A stretch of DNA of 37,709 nucleotides from Lactiplantibacillus xiangfangensis. Lineage in GTDB: Bacteria; Bacillota; Bacilli; Lactobacillales; Lactobacillaceae. The notes beneath the pieces were generated by a model. That model made no database searches. It saw only the letters and a list, made by a program, of their open reading frames with translations, and was not told where the DNA came from. A program made the translations under genes and the position numbers. Position 1 is the stretch's first letter. The number at the start of each line of letters is the position of its first letter. The stretch is taken from contig NZ_JQCL01000007.1 in the NCBI RefSeq assembly GCF_001438845.1, positions 1 through 37,709 on the forward strand, given 5' to 3'. Of this stretch, positions 7,751 through 17,884 are shown one piece after another.

Positions 7751-7910
7751 GTCGGGCAGAGTTGGGTGCTGTGTCGGCAAGATTAGCAGTCGATTTTCAG
7801 CTGCTAATCTTGCGGGGGGATTCAAAGACGTGGGTTATCGGCTTTGAATCAAGGCCACAGACCGCAGTGTGGCTGAGGCCGTCCCCACATAGCACCCAAC
7901 TTTGCCTGAC
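7751..7910. other. Structured non-coding unit 2: 24-bp closing stem enclosing three hairpins
   Basis: The arm 7751-7774 pairs with 7887-7910 over 24 positions; the only three departures from Watson-Crick are G-U wobbles if the plus strand is the RNA. Enclosed hairpins: 7777-7789/7801-7813 (13 bp, perfect), 7819-7827/7842-7850 (9 bp, perfect) and 7854-7859/7868-7873 (6 bp, perfect). It repeats the architecture of unit 1 (one long closing stem, three hairpins) with different sequence. No coding frame is credible. It ends 115 bases before the pyr promoter and is therefore not part of the pyr leader. Confidence 0.75.
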
Positions 7911-8025
7911 GGAGCGACTAATTTAAGGATAGCAATTACTACTGTTACAGTGGTGACAGCGATGTTAAACTTTTTAGACGTTAATAAATAATCTGACCAA
8001 TGACAAAATTGATGTTAAAACAAAC

Positions 8026-8054
8026 TTGACACTGCTACTAGAGTTGGTTACACT
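8026..8054 (+). promoter_or_regulatory. Promoter of the pyr operon
   Basis: Consensus -35 TTGACA (8026-8031), 17-base spacer, -10 TACACT (8049-8054). Transcription would begin near 8061, about 23 bases before the PyrR-binding sequence. Confidence 0.85.
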
Positions 8055-8083
8055 TATTGCAATTAAACAAGCACCTTTAACTT

Positions 8084-8161
8084 AGTCCTGTGAGGCTAAC
8101 AAGGGGAACGGTATCTGAGGGTCTCCCACGGTTTTTGCAGGAAAACGGGAGACCTTTTTTG
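8084..8161 (+). promoter_or_regulatory. PyrR-dependent transcription attenuator before pyrR
   Basis: Bases 8084-8104 match the PyrR-binding-loop consensus (AGTCCTGTGAGGCTAACAAGG against ARUCCNGNGAGGYUNNCAARR). A rho-independent terminator follows at 8120-8161. GGGGAAC (8103-8109) can pair with most of the terminator's 5' arm and may form the antiterminator. By the established Bacillus mechanism, UMP-bound PyrR stabilises the binding hairpin, blocks the antiterminator and stops transcription. Confidence 0.93.
8120..8161 (+). terminator. Attenuator terminator of the pyr operon leader
   Basis: GGTCTCCC (8120-8127) pairs with GGGAGACC (8147-8154), extended by GTTTT/AAAAC beyond a three-base bulge, and is followed by a seven-base T-run. 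Confidence 0.93.
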
Positions 8162-8198
8162 TATCCTCAGGTGAATTAAAAAGAATGGAGCTGACTGA

Positions 8199-8744
<546 letters not shown>

Positions 8745-8767
8745 ATTGAATAACTAACCATTTAATT

Positions 8768-8866
8768 GTTTCCAGAGAGGAACGAAACGGTTTGGCCATG
8801 CGTGGCCGCTTAATCGGAGTCTAGCCTCTTTGCGAATAATTTTTTGCAGGAGCTAGACTTTTTTTC
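8768..8866 (+). promoter_or_regulatory. Second attenuator-like leader between pyrR and pyrB
   Basis: Bases 8768-8788 form a GTTTC/GAAAC-closed hairpin whose loop contains CCAGAGAGG, the first half of the PyrR consensus, but the second half (YUNNCAARR) is not matched. A small GGCCA/TGGCC hairpin (8794-8807) and a terminator (8818-8866) follow. AGAGAGG (8774-8780) can pair with CCTCTTT (8825-8831), which would compete with the base of the terminator. The position matches the intercistronic attenuators of Bacillus pyr operons; PyrR binding here is plausible but not certain. Confidence 0.75.
8818..8866 (+). terminator. Intercistronic terminator before pyrB
   Basis: AGTCTAGC (8818-8825) pairs perfectly with GCTAGACT (8852-8859) around a long loop and is followed by a T-run to 8865. 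Confidence 0.88.
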
Positions 8867-8896
8867 TTAAATCAAGATAGGAGACGGCAAAAGAGC

Positions 8897-9832
8897 ATGC
8901 AAACGAGTAATGACCTGGTCAGCGTTGACCAATTTAATAATGAAGAAGTAATGGCTTTCATCAAATTGGCACAAAAATTTAAGGCGGGTAAGACGATTCA
9001 ACTTGAACGTCCGAGCTATGCGATGAACCTCTTTTTTGAAAATAGCACGCGGACGCATACGAGTTTTGAAATGGCAGAACGGCGACTAGGAATGCAGGTT
9101 ATCCCATTTGACCCGAAGACGAGCTCCGTGACTAAGGGTGAAAGTTTGCTTGATACGCTAAAAACGGTTCAAGCGATTGGCGTTGACTTAGCAGTTATCC
9201 GGCATCCTCACGACCGCTATTACGAACCACTGGTCGAAGCAAACTTATCGATGAGTTTGATCAACGCCGGCGATGGGAGTGGTCAACACCCGTCGCAATC
9301 CTTACTTGATATGATGACAATTTATGAAGAGTTTGGTCACTTTGACGGGTTAAAGATTGCCATTATTGGGGACTTAGCGCATTCACGGGTCGCACGTTCC
9401 AACATGGAACTCCTTACACAACTCGGCGCAACGGTCTACTTCAGTGGCCCAAAAGTTTGGTACAATGCTGATTTTGCGGCGTACGGCGACTATCTGCCAA
9501 TTGACGAACTAGTTGGCAGCATGGATGTCATGATGTTACTGCGGGTTCAACACGAACGGCTGGACGAATCCAGTGATGAAACGTTTGATGCTGAAGCGTA
9601 TCACCAACAATACGGGTTGACGATGGCCCGGGGCGCTCAAATGAAGCCAAACGCCATCATCATGCATCCGGCACCGGTAAACCGTGGGGTCGAATTAGCC
9701 AGTGACTTAGTTGAAGCCCCACAGTCACGAATTTTTCAACAGATGACGAACGGTGTCTTTATCCGAATGGCAATGATTTCAAACGTACTCGTACACCAAG
9801 GGTTGTTGCAGCCCACACAATTGGAGGATTAA
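8897..9832 (+). CDS. pyrB: Aspartate carbamoyltransferase catalytic subunit
   Basis: Condenses carbamoyl phosphate with aspartate to carbamoyl aspartate, the first committed step of pyrimidine synthesis. 311 residues. The carbamoyl-phosphate site [12 protein letters not shown] is at residues 47-58, and [11 protein letters not shown] and the MLLRVQHER region are present. No regulatory-chain gene (pyrI) is nearby, as usual for Firmicutes. The start is ATG 8897; GGAG is rather far (about 13 bases) and the nearer AAAGAG is weak. The gene ends two bases before pyrC, whose Shine-Dalgarno (GGAGG) lies within the pyrB end. Confidence 0.96.
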   Translation: MQTSNDLVSVDQFNNEEVMAFIKLAQKFKAGKTIQLERPSYAMNLFFENSTRTHTSFEMAERRLGMQVIPFDPKTSSVTKGESLLDTLKTVQAIGVDLAVIRHPHDRYYEPLVEANLSMSLINAGDGSGQHPSQSLLDMMTIYEEFGHFDGLKIAIIGDLAHSRVARSNMELLTQLGATVYFSGPKVWYNADFAAYGDYLPIDELVGSMDVMMLLRVQHERLDESSDETFDAEAYHQQYGLTMARGAQMKPNAIIMHPAPVNRGVELASDLVEAPQSRIFQQMTNGVFIRMAMISNVLVHQGLLQPTQLED

Positions 9833-9834
9833 CG

Positions 9835-11127
9835 ATGACAACTTTAATTAAAAACGCGCAGATTTTGGTGAATCATCACTTAGAATTAAACGATCTTTTG
9901 ATTGAAGATGGCCGAATCAAGGCAATTGGTCACCAACTTAATGAACAATACGGCGCTGCTGATCAAGTGATTTGTGCCGATAAGCATTTTGTGAGTCCCG
10001 GACTGGTGGACGTGCACGTTCATTTACGCGACCCTGGTCAAACCGCGAAAGAAACGATTGAAACTGGGACGCTGGCTGCAGCCCACGGTGGTTTCACAAC
10101 GGTCGGTGCCATGCCAAATGTTGACCCGGTACCTGATACGCCAGAACGGGTTGCGGCGATGGTCGCAAGAAACCAAGCTAAGGCTCGCGTCCACGTTGCT
10201 CAGTATGCAAGTATTACGACGGAACGGACGAGCGAAGAACTCGTTGATTTTGAAGGGGTCAAACGTGCTGGCGCCTTTGCGGTCAGCAATGACGGCTCTG
10301 GGGTCCAAACGGCGGGAACGATGTATCAAGCGATGTGTGGCGCCGCAAAGGCCGGGTTACCATTGGCTGCGCACGTGGAGGACGATTCCTTATATCAAGG
10401 CGGCGTCATGAATGCCGGGCCAACCGCTGAACGATTAGGGTTACCGGGCATCAACAACGTCTCGGAGGCGGCCCAAGTGGCACGGGACGTGATGTTAGCA
10501 GAGGCAAGCGGCGTGCACTACCACGTCTGCCACGTTTCTACGGCGGAAAGTGTCCGTGTGATTCGGCATGCAAAAGAGGCCGGTATCAATGTGACCTGTG
10601 AAGTTTCCCCCCATCACTTGCTATTAACGGATGAAGATATCACGATGGATAATCCAATGCTCAAGATGAATCCGCCGTTGCGCTCACCCAAAGACCGGTC
10701 AGCGTTAGTTGCTGGTTTACTGGATGGCACGATTGACTTTATTGCGACGGACCACGCGCCGCACACCGACGCTGAAAAGCAGGGGAGTATGAAAACGGCA
10801 GCGTTTGGCATTACCGGTATCGAAACGGCTTTTGCAACGATGTACACCGCTCTGGTCAAGACGCGGTTACTGAGTTTAGGGCAGCTCATTGAATTGATGA
10901 GTACGAAGCCCGCCCAGTTATTTGGGCTAAAAGACGCCGGCCAGTTAAAAGTTGGGGCGCCGGCCGACTTAGCAATCATCGACCTTGAACATGAGTACGA
11001 AATTAAAGCGGATCAGATGTTATCTAAAGGACATAATTCACCATTTATCGGCTGGCACGTGTACGGAAACGTGCTGATGACCTTAGTGGACGGCCAAGTG
11101 GTTTACGGAAAGGACCAGCAAAAATGA
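9835..11127 (+). CDS. pyrC: Dihydroorotase
   Basis: Zinc enzyme of the amidohydrolase family that cyclises carbamoyl aspartate to dihydroorotate. 430 residues fits the class I bacterial type. Metal ligands are visible: [11 protein letters not shown] (H61, H63), HVCHVS in the middle, and ATDHAPH toward the end. ATG 9835 follows GGAGG with good spacing. Its TGA overlaps the pyrAA ATG (ATGA at 11124-11127), so the two are translationally coupled. Confidence 0.97.
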   Translation: MTTLIKNAQILVNHHLELNDLLIEDGRIKAIGHQLNEQYGAADQVICADKHFVSPGLVDVHVHLRDPGQTAKETIETGTLAAAHGGFTTVGAMPNVDPVPDTPERVAAMVARNQAKARVHVAQYASITTERTSEELVDFEGVKRAGAFAVSNDGSGVQTAGTMYQAMCGAAKAGLPLAAHVEDDSLYQGGVMNAGPTAERLGLPGINNVSEAAQVARDVMLAEASGVHYHVCHVSTAESVRVIRHAKEAGINVTCEVSPHHLLLTDEDITMDNPMLKMNPPLRSPKDRSALVAGLLDGTIDFIATDHAPHTDAEKQGSMKTAAFGITGIETAFATMYTALVKTRLLSLGQLIELMSTKPAQLFGLKDAGQLKVGAPADLAIIDLEHEYEIKADQMLSKGHNSPFIGWHVYGNVLMTLVDGQVVYGKDQQK

Positions 11128-12218
11128 AACGATACTTAGTACTAGCCGACGGCACGATTTATCCGGGCACCGGGTTTGGCGCACCGGCAGCCACGGTTGG
11201 CGAACTGGTTTTTAGCACTGGGATGAGTGGGTACCAAGAATCCATTACTGATCAGTCATATAACGGCGAAATTTTGATGTTTACTTACCCATTAATTGGA
11301 AATTATGGCATTAACCGTGACGACCATGAATCGATTAAGCCGACTTGTAAAGGGGTCGTGGTTCACGAAGTCGCACGGCGGGCCAGCAATTGGCGCAGTG
11401 AAATGTCATTGGATGACTATTTAAAACAAAACCAGATTCCGGGAATTACCGATATTGATACGCGTGCGGTCACGAAGCACATTCGCAAAAAGGGTGCGAT
11501 GAAAGCCACCATCGTGGACGAAGTCTTACCAGATACGGTGGAACGGCTACGCGTGACGGAACTTGGAAAAGCCGTGGTTGCGGAAAGCTCAACGACCAAT
11601 GCATATCCTAATCCGGCAACGGGGCCCAACGTGGTCGTAGTCGACTTTGGTTTGAAACACTCAATTTTACGTGAGCTAGCCAAGCGGCATTGCAACGTGA
11701 CAGTCTTACCGTACAACACGACGGCTTCTGAAATCATGGCATTGAACCCAGATGGGGTGATGCTTACAAACGGCCCTGGCGACCCGAAAGACGTGCCAAG
11801 CGCACTCCCGATGATTCGGGAAGTGGAGAAGCACATTCCGTTATTTGGGATTTGCTTAGGCCACCAGTTATTTGCCTTAGCAAACGGTGCGGACACCTTT
11901 AAGATGAAGTTTGGTCACCGCGGGTTTAATCACCCTGTCCGTGAAATTGCGACTGGTCGGATCGACTTTACGTCACAAAACCACGGTTACGCGGTTTCAC
12001 GCGAATCATTAGCGAAGACCGACCTGATGATTACCCACGAAGAAATTAATGATGACACCGTCGAAGGAGTGCGGCACCGCGATTATGCCGCCTTTTCCGT
12101 GCAGTATCATCCGGACGCTGCACCGGGTCCTCACGATGCAGACCATATTTTTGACGAATTCATTGACTTAATGGCGGCCCATCAAGTGGCCCGGAAAGGA
12201 AGCAAGTTCAATGCCTAA
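11124..12218 (+). CDS. pyrAA: Carbamoyl-phosphate synthase small (glutaminase) subunit, pyrimidine operon
   Basis: Hydrolyses glutamine and passes ammonia to the large subunit. 364 residues: a CarA N-terminal domain (about 1-150) and a class I glutamine amidotransferase domain. The nucleophile is C244 in [10 protein letters not shown] and the His is H329 in [10 protein letters not shown]. The third triad position, normally Glu in HPE, is Asp (D331). The lysine-to-aspartate spacing of the oxyanion strand and the NHGYAV segment look normal, so the protein is probably active. It overlaps pyrC by four bases and pyrAB by eight. As part of the pyr operon this should be the UMP-regulated synthase; a separate arginine-regulated one would be elsewhere. 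Confidence 0.96.
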   Translation: MKRYLVLADGTIYPGTGFGAPAATVGELVFSTGMSGYQESITDQSYNGEILMFTYPLIGNYGINRDDHESIKPTCKGVVVHEVARRASNWRSEMSLDDYLKQNQIPGITDIDTRAVTKHIRKKGAMKATIVDEVLPDTVERLRVTELGKAVVAESSTTNAYPNPATGPNVVVVDFGLKHSILRELAKRHCNVTVLPYNTTASEIMALNPDGVMLTNGPGDPKDVPSALPMIREVEKHIPLFGICLGHQLFALANGADTFKMKFGHRGFNHPVREIATGRIDFTSQNHGYAVSRESLAKTDLMITHEEINDDTVEGVRHRDYAAFSVQYHPDAAPGPHDADHIFDEFIDLMAAHQVARKGSKFNA

Positions 12219-15200
12219 ACGCACAGATATTCATAAAATCATGGTGATTGGTTCTGGCCCGATTATTATTGGCCAAGCGGCTGAATTTGATTATTCTGGC
12301 ACGCAGGCTTGCTTAGCCTTAAAGGAACTCGACTATGAAGTCGTCTTAGTTAACTCAAATCCGGCGACCATCATGACGGATAAAGAAGTTGCGGACCAAG
12401 TATACTTGGAACCCATTACGTTAGAGTTTGTGTCGCAGATTTTGCGCAAGGAACGTCCCGACGCTATCTTACCAACTTTAGGGGGCCAACAAGGCCTGAA
12501 CATGGCGATGGAGTTATCGAAGTCTGGAATCTTGAAGGAACTTAAGATTGAACTCCTTGGGACTAAGCTAACGGCGATCGACCAAGCTGAAGACCGGGAA
12601 CAATTTAAAGACTTGATGGAAGAACTTGGTGAACCGGTGCCAGCTTCTGGCATTGCACATACGGTTGAAGAAGCTTTAGCTTTCGCTGAACAGTCCGGTT
12701 ACCCGGTTATCGTGCGGCCTGCGTTTACCATGGGTGGTACCGGCGGTGGGATTGCGGAGACGGCTAAAGAATTACACGACATCGCTGAAAATGGCCTGTC
12801 GCTGTCACCCGTGACCCAGGTGTTGATTGAACAAAGTATTGCGGGCTATAAGGAAATTGAGTTTGAAGTGATGCGCGACGCTGCCGATAACGCGATGGTC
12901 GTCTGCAACATGGAAAACTTTGACCCGGTCGGTATTCATACCGGGGATTCCATCGTTTACGCACCCGTTCAAACGTTGGCGGACCGCGAAGTACAGATGC
13001 TGCGGGATGCGTCATTAAAAATCATTCGTGCACTGAAGATCGAAGGGGGCTGTAACGTTCAGCTCGCTCTTGATCCAGATAGCTTCAAGTATTACATCAT
13101 TGAAGTTAACCCGCGGGTCAGCCGTTCTTCAGCGTTAGCATCAAAAGCAACCGGTTATCCGATTGCGAAGATGGCGGCTAAAATTGCGGTGGGCCTGCAC
13201 CTCGATGAGATTAAAAACCCAGTCACGGGAACGACCTACGCCGAATTTGAACCGGCTTTAGACTACGTTGTCTGCAAGATTCCCCGCTGGCCATTCGATA
13301 AATTCACCAAAGCGGATCGCCGTCTCGGGACGCAGATGAAGGCGACCGGGGAAGTTATGGCCATTGGTCGTAACATCGAAGAAGCGACCTTAAAGGCGGT
13401 TCGTTCCTTAGAAATTGGGGTTCACCACGTTGAAGAACCCGCACTAGCAAGTGTGGATGACGACGAATTAAGCGATAAATTGATTCATGCGCAGGATGAC
13501 CGGCTGTTCTATTTGGCAGAAGCCATCCGGCGTGGCTACACGATTGAAGACTTAGCTGAGTTAACGAAGATCAACGTCTTTTTCTTAGATAAACTATTAC
13601 ACATCGTTGAAATTGAACGGGCACTAAAGGCCAACGTAGACGATTTGGATGTTTTAACAACGGCCAAGCGAAACGGCTTTGCTGACCAAACGGTGGCGGA
13701 CTTCTGGCATGAAAGTGCTGATACGGTTCGGCAGTTCCGTGAAAGTCACCAGCTAAAACCCGTTTATAAGATGGTTGATACTTGTGCGGGTGAATTTGAA
13801 TCGACGACGCCGTACTATTACGGCACCTATGAATTTGAAAACGAAAGCATTGTGGACAAAAAGCCATCAGTCCTGGTCCTAGGTTCTGGCCCGATTCGAA
13901 TTGGCCAGGGGGTCGAGTTCGATTACGCTACCGTTCATTCAGTCAAGGCGATTCAAAAAGCGGGTTACGAAGCGATTATTATGAATAGTAATCCCGAAAC
14001 GGTTTCGACGGACTTTTCAGTTTCCGATAAGTTGTACTTTGAACCGCTAACCCTTGAAGACGTATTAAACGTCATCGAATTAGAACAACCTCGCGGCGTG
14101 ATTGTGCAATTTGGGGGCCAAACGGCGATTAACTTAGCGCAACCCCTTGCTGACCGTGGCGTCAAGATTTTAGGAACAAGCGTTGCGGATGTCAACCGCG
14201 CTGAAGACCGGGATGAGTTCGACAAGGTTATCAAGTCACTACAAATTCCACAACCGGCCGGAGACACGGCTAGTGATGAAGCCACGGCCTTAGCGATTGC
14301 TGATCGACTCGGCTATCCGGTTCTGGTCCGCCCAAGTTACGTCTTGGGTGGCCGGGCAATGGAAATCGTTAAGAAACGTGCGGATTTGGATCATTACATG
14401 CATAACGCCGTCAAAGTTTCACACGACCATCCGGTGCTAGTTGACCGGTACTTAGTCGGTAAAGAGTGTGAAGTCGACGCCATCTGTGATGGTGAAACCG
14501 TGGTTATTCCGGGAATTATGGAACACATCGAACGTGCCGGGGTCCATTCTGGCGACTCGATGGCCGTTTACCCACCACAGTCACTATCTGCAGACGTCCA
14601 AGCACAAATCATTAAATACACGGAACAACTTGCCGTCGCGTTGAACTGTGTTGGGATGATGAACATTCAGTTTGTCATTCATGACGAACAAGTTTACGTG
14701 ATTGAAGTTAATCCACGGGCGAGCCGGACGGTGCCATTTTTGAGTAAGGTTACCGACATTCCAATGGCACAAGTTGCAACTAGGGTCATCTTAGGGCAAT
14801 CACTCAAAGATCAAGGGTATCAAACGGGATTAGTGAAAGCGGGCGACATGGTGCACGTTAAGGCGCCGGTCTTCTCCTTCTCTAAGCTCAATCGTGTGGA
14901 TAGCTTGCTAGGACCAGAAATGAAGTCGACCGGTGAAGTCATGGGGTCTGACCGAACGATGGCCAAGGCATTATACAAGGCGTTTGAAGCCGCTAAACTA
15001 CACGTGCCAAGTAACGGGAACATCTTGTTCACAGTTCGGGATGATGATAAGCCGGAAGCCTTTAAACTGGCACAACGGTTCCACGCACTGGGCTATCAGT
15101 TATTAGCAACGACGGGTACGGCGAGCTATTTAACCGATAACGGGTTACCAGTGACGGTGGTCAAAAAGATTGACAGTGGCGAAGATGATTTGCTTCATCA

Positions 15201-15387
15201 AATGGAAGCCGGTCAAGTTCAAGCCGTTGTTAACACGGTTTCTGATGAAGAGCAAGCGGCCGATGATGGGACGCTGATTCGGAATACGTCGATTGAACAC
15301 GGCATTCCACTATTTACGGCGCTGGATACGGTAGCGGCAATTTTACAGGTTCGCGAATCACAATCATTTGTCACGCAGGCATTATAG
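12211..15387 (+). CDS. pyrAB: Carbamoyl-phosphate synthase large subunit, pyrimidine operon
   Basis: Makes carbamoyl phosphate from bicarbonate, two ATP and ammonia channelled from PyrAA. 1058 residues with the expected duplication: an ATP-grasp half from residue ~8 ([24 protein letters not shown]) and a second from ~555 ([22 protein letters not shown]), each with a KEIEFEV/KECEVDA and IEVNPR(V/A)SR segment. An oligomerisation domain lies between, and a C-terminal MGS-like allosteric domain ([17 protein letters not shown] onward) is where UMP would bind. An intact full-length gene, overlapping pyrAA by eight bases. Confidence 0.97.
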   Translation: MPKRTDIHKIMVIGSGPIIIGQAAEFDYSGTQACLALKELDYEVVLVNSNPATIMTDKEVADQVYLEPITLEFVSQILRKERPDAILPTLGGQQGLNMAMELSKSGILKELKIELLGTKLTAIDQAEDREQFKDLMEELGEPVPASGIAHTVEEALAFAEQSGYPVIVRPAFTMGGTGGGIAETAKELHDIAENGLSLSPVTQVLIEQSIAGYKEIEFEVMRDAADNAMVVCNMENFDPVGIHTGDSIVYAPVQTLADREVQMLRDASLKIIRALKIEGGCNVQLALDPDSFKYYIIEVNPRVSRSSALASKATGYPIAKMAAKIAVGLHLDEIKNPVTGTTYAEFEPALDYVVCKIPRWPFDKFTKADRRLGTQMKATGEVMAIGRNIEEATLKAVRSLEIGVHHVEEPALASVDDDELSDKLIHAQDDRLFYLAEAIRRGYTIEDLAELTKINVFFLDKLLHIVEIERALKANVDDLDVLTTAKRNGFADQTVADFWHESADTVRQFRESHQLKPVYKMVDTCAGEFESTTPYYYGTYEFENESIVDKKPSVLVLGSGPIRIGQGVEFDYATVHSVKAIQKAGYEAIIMNSNPETVSTDFSVSDKLYFEPLTLEDVLNVIELEQPRGVIVQFGGQTAINLAQPLADRGVKILGTSVADVNRAEDRDEFDKVIKSLQIPQPAGDTASDEATALAIADRLGYPVLVRPSYVLGGRAMEIVKKRADLDHYMHNAVKVSHDHPVLVDRYLVGKECEVDAICDGETVVIPGIMEHIERAGVHSGDSMAVYPPQSLSADVQAQIIKYTEQLAVALNCVGMMNIQFVIHDEQVYVIEVNPRASRTVPFLSKVTDIPMAQVATRVILGQSLKDQGYQTGLVKAGDMVHVKAPVFSFSKLNRVDSLLGPEMKSTGEVMGSDRTMAKALYKAFEAAKLHVPSNGNILFTVRDDDKPEAFKLAQRFHALGYQLLATTGTASYLTDNGLPVTVVKKIDSGEDDLLHQMEAGQVQAVVNTVSDEEQAADDGTLIRNTSIEHGIPLFTALDTVAAILQVRESQSFVTQAL

Positions 15388-15399
15388 GAGGGCTTATAC

Positions 15400-16317
15400 A
15401 TGGGACGGTTAACAGTAGATTTAGCGGGGGTCACGTTAAAAAATCCAGTCATGCCGGCGAGCGGAACGGCTGCGTATGGTCAGAGTATGGCGACGCAGTT
15501 AGACTTAAGTGCGTTAGGTGGACTTGTGATCAAATCAACGACCGCCGAACCCAAGGTGGGCAATCCTCGACCAACAACGGCCGAAACGACGGCTGGGTGG
15601 TTGAACGCCATTGGGTTGAAAAATCCCGGTATTGCTAACGTTCTAGCCGAAAAGTTACCCTGGTTAGCGACGAATTACCCCGAATTACCAATTATTGGGA
15701 GTGTGGCCGGTGGCAGCTTTGACGAATACGTGGCGGTTGCTAAAAAGATGGCGACGGCACCCAATGTCAAATTACTAGAAATCAATATTTCGTGTCCGAA
15801 CGTGGCGCATGGTGGGCTAGCGTTTGGAACGGATCCGGCGACGGTTGAAAAGTTGACGCGCCAAATTGTGGATGTGGTGGATAAACCGGTCTTCATGAAG
15901 TTAACGCCGAACGTCACCGACATCGTGCCGATTGCGCAGGCCGCTGAAGCTGGTGGTGCCAACGGGTTAACCATGATTAATACGTTAACGGGAATGGGAA
16001 TCGACTTAGCGACCCGCAAACCAATTTTGGCAAACGGTACCGGTGGGTTATCCGGTAAAGCCATTCACCCGCTAGCAGTTCGAATGATTCACCAAGTTCG
16101 TCAGCAAACTAAGTTGCCGATTATTGGGGTTGGTGGGGTCTTTACGCCGGACGATGTTTTAGAATTTTATCTGGCGGGCGCAAACGCCGTGCAAGTTGGG
16201 GCGGCGACATACGGTCACCCAACGGCTTGTACCGATATTATTGCGGGTCTACCCGCGGCAATGGATAAGTACGGTATTAGTAGTCTTCAGACACTGATTT
16301 CGGAGGTACAAGGATGA
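15400..16317 (+). CDS. pyrD: Dihydroorotate dehydrogenase, class 1B-like catalytic subunit
   Basis: FMN enzyme oxidising dihydroorotate to orotate. 305 residues, a single TIM barrel, no membrane anchor, so class 1. The active-site loop INISCPNVAHGG carries the catalytic Cys. The long match to class 1B proteins (KNPVMPASGTAAYG, AFGTDP, RKPILANGTGGLSG) places it with NAD-linked PyrDB rather than fumarate-linked PyrDA. Class 1B normally needs the PyrK iron-sulfur/FAD subunit, yet no pyrK lies in this operon or window. The electron acceptor is therefore open. AGGAGGG precedes the ATG, and it overlaps pyrF by four bases. Confidence 0.95.
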   Translation: MGRLTVDLAGVTLKNPVMPASGTAAYGQSMATQLDLSALGGLVIKSTTAEPKVGNPRPTTAETTAGWLNAIGLKNPGIANVLAEKLPWLATNYPELPIIGSVAGGSFDEYVAVAKKMATAPNVKLLEINISCPNVAHGGLAFGTDPATVEKLTRQIVDVVDKPVFMKLTPNVTDIVPIAQAAEAGGANGLTMINTLTGMGIDLATRKPILANGTGGLSGKAIHPLAVRMIHQVRQQTKLPIIGVGGVFTPDDVLEFYLAGANAVQVGAATYGHPTACTDIIAGLPAAMDKYGISSLQTLISEVQG

Positions 16318-17030
16318 GCCGACCAGTGATTATCGCGTTGGATTTTCCAACGGCAGAACGGGCGTTAAGTTTCTTGGACCAATTTCCAGAGGACTTACAC
16401 GTCACCGTTAAAATCGGAATGGAATTATTTTATGCAGCTGGTCCGGCCATTGTAAAAGCCGTTCAGGAGCGGGGACACGCCATTTTTCTAGACCTAAAGC
16501 TCCATGATATTCCAAATACGGTAGAAGCTGCGATGCGGGTGATTGGTCAGTTGGGTGTGACCTACACGACGGTACACGCGGCGGGTGGTCACGTGATGTT
16601 GGCTGCGGCTAAGCGCGGACTTGTTGCTGGTGCAGCGGCACAGGGACTACCAGCGCCCAAGTTACTCGCAATTACGCAGTTAACCTCCACTAATCAAAGT
16701 ATTTTGAATGCTGATCAGCAAATCAAGGGAACGGTTCAACAAAGCGTGGTCCACTATGCTGATTTGGCAAAAGCAAGCAACTGTGACGGGGTCATTTGTT
16801 CCGCACAGGAAGTGGCCGCTATTCACGAAGCGGTTGGAACGGACTTTTTGGGTATTACACCAGGAATTCGGCCACAGCGTGCGCAAGCGGATGATCAGCA
16901 ACGGGTGATGACCCCACAAGCCGCCGCAAAAGCGGGTAGTAACGGGTTAGTTGTGGGACGGCCAATTACTCAGGCCGCTGATCCGGTTGTCGCGTACCAA
17001 CAAATTGTAAAAGAATGGAGTGGCCAATAA
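16314..17030 (+). CDS. pyrF: Orotidine-5'-phosphate decarboxylase
   Basis: Decarboxylates OMP to UMP, the last step of the pathway. 238 residues, usual length. The catalytic cluster is present: D10 (IALDFP), K33 (VKIGMELF), and D60-x-K62-x-x-D65 in FLDLKLHDIPNTV; the phosphate-binding GITPGIRP is near residue 183. ATG overlaps the pyrD stop (ATGA) and its TAA shares a base with the pyrE ATG. Confidence 0.97.
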   Translation: MSRPVIIALDFPTAERALSFLDQFPEDLHVTVKIGMELFYAAGPAIVKAVQERGHAIFLDLKLHDIPNTVEAAMRVIGQLGVTYTTVHAAGGHVMLAAAKRGLVAGAAAQGLPAPKLLAITQLTSTNQSILNADQQIKGTVQQSVVHYADLAKASNCDGVICSAQEVAAIHEAVGTDFLGITPGIRPQRAQADDQQRVMTPQAAAKAGSNGLVVGRPITQAADPVVAYQQIVKEWSGQ

Positions 17031-17668
17031 TGACTGAAATTGCAGCAACTATCGCGAGTGACCTACTATCAATTCAGGCCGTAACGTTACGGCCTAACGA
17101 ACCATTTACATGGGCGAGTGGGATTCACAGTCCGATTTATACGGACAATCGCCTGACGATTTCTTATCCAAAGGTTCGTCAGCACATTGCGGCGGGAATC
17201 GCGGACATTATTAAACGGGACTATCCAGAAGCAGAAGTCATTGCTGGGGTAGCGACAGCCGGTATTCCACACGCCGCGTGGGTGGCTCAACTATTGGACT
17301 TGCCATTGATTTACGTCCGGTCCAAACCCAAGGACCATGGTGCTGGTCGTCAGATTGAAGGCGTATTGAAACCAGGGGCCAAGGTCGTCATGTTAGACGA
17401 TTTAATTTCAACTGGTGGCAGTGTGCTGCAAGCAGCCAAAGCAGTACAGGCCGATGGTGGCGATATTCTAGCAGTGGGGTCAATCTTTAGCTATGGTCTG
17501 GATGCTGCAACGGTTAATTTTGAAGCGGCGCACTTACCACTGTTCAGTTTGTCCAACTATACGACGCTGATTAAAGTTGCCCGGGAACACGGTGATATTA
17601 ATGATGCCGAGCTCGCTTCGTTGCATACTTGGCGGCAAGATCCACAACACTGGAATCCACAAGCTTAA
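17030..17668 (+). CDS. pyrE: Orotate phosphoribosyltransferase
   Basis: Transfers phosphoribose from PRPP to orotate, giving OMP. The PRPP signature VVMLDDLISTGGS is at residues 119-131 and the YVRSKPKDHG flexible loop is intact. The start chosen is ATG 17030, coupled to the pyrF stop (TAATG) and preceded by GGAG nine bases upstream; an in-frame ATG at 17015 lies inside pyrF and inside this Shine-Dalgarno region, so it is unlikely. 212 residues is normal. It is the last gene of the operon; a terminator follows. Confidence 0.96.
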   Translation: MTEIAATIASDLLSIQAVTLRPNEPFTWASGIHSPIYTDNRLTISYPKVRQHIAAGIADIIKRDYPEAEVIAGVATAGIPHAAWVAQLLDLPLIYVRSKPKDHGAGRQIEGVLKPGAKVVMLDDLISTGGSVLQAAKAVQADGGDILAVGSIFSYGLDAATVNFEAAHLPLFSLSNYTTLIKVAREHGDINDAELASLHTWRQDPQHWNPQA

Positions 17669-17780
17669 CTGTAAAAATGTGATTTGTGGATTCTGAATGT
17701 GCTTGGATTTCTGATATAAAACGTTGAAAATTCAGCACTTCTTGAATGAACAAATCGAAATAGATTATCGGTATTAAAAG

Positions 17781-17812
17781 AAACACTTAACCTGCGGGTG
17801 AAGTGTTTTTTT
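17781..17812 (+). terminator. Terminator of the pyr operon
   Basis: AAACACTT (17781-17788) pairs with AAGTGTTT (17801-17808), with ACC/GGT inside, followed by a T-run. It lies about 110 bases after pyrE. Confidence 0.85.
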
Positions 17813-17869
17813 GTTGTGAAAGTTGTGCGATAATTAAACTAAATTAAAGAGAACATTTGTTCATATTTG

Positions 17870-17876
17870 AAGGAGG
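17870..17876 (+). promoter_or_regulatory. rexB: Ribosome binding site fixing the rexB start
   Basis: AAGGAGG, eight bases before GTG 17885. It lies inside the frame that would begin with TTG 17867, which rules that earlier codon out. Confidence 0.9.
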
Positions 17877-17884
17877 AGTTTACG

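Noticed and set aside
7528-7910. Pyr leader or T-box interpretation of the structured units
   Set aside because: They end 115 bases before the pyr promoter, lack T-box sequences and have no terminator T-run.
10058-10411. Open frame on the plus strand within pyrC
   Set aside because: It is an out-of-frame shadow of a well-identified dihydroorotase and has no Shine-Dalgarno or recognisable motif.
17867-17884. TTG start for RexB
   Set aside because: Its first codons are the AAGGAGG Shine-Dalgarno that serves GTG 17885.
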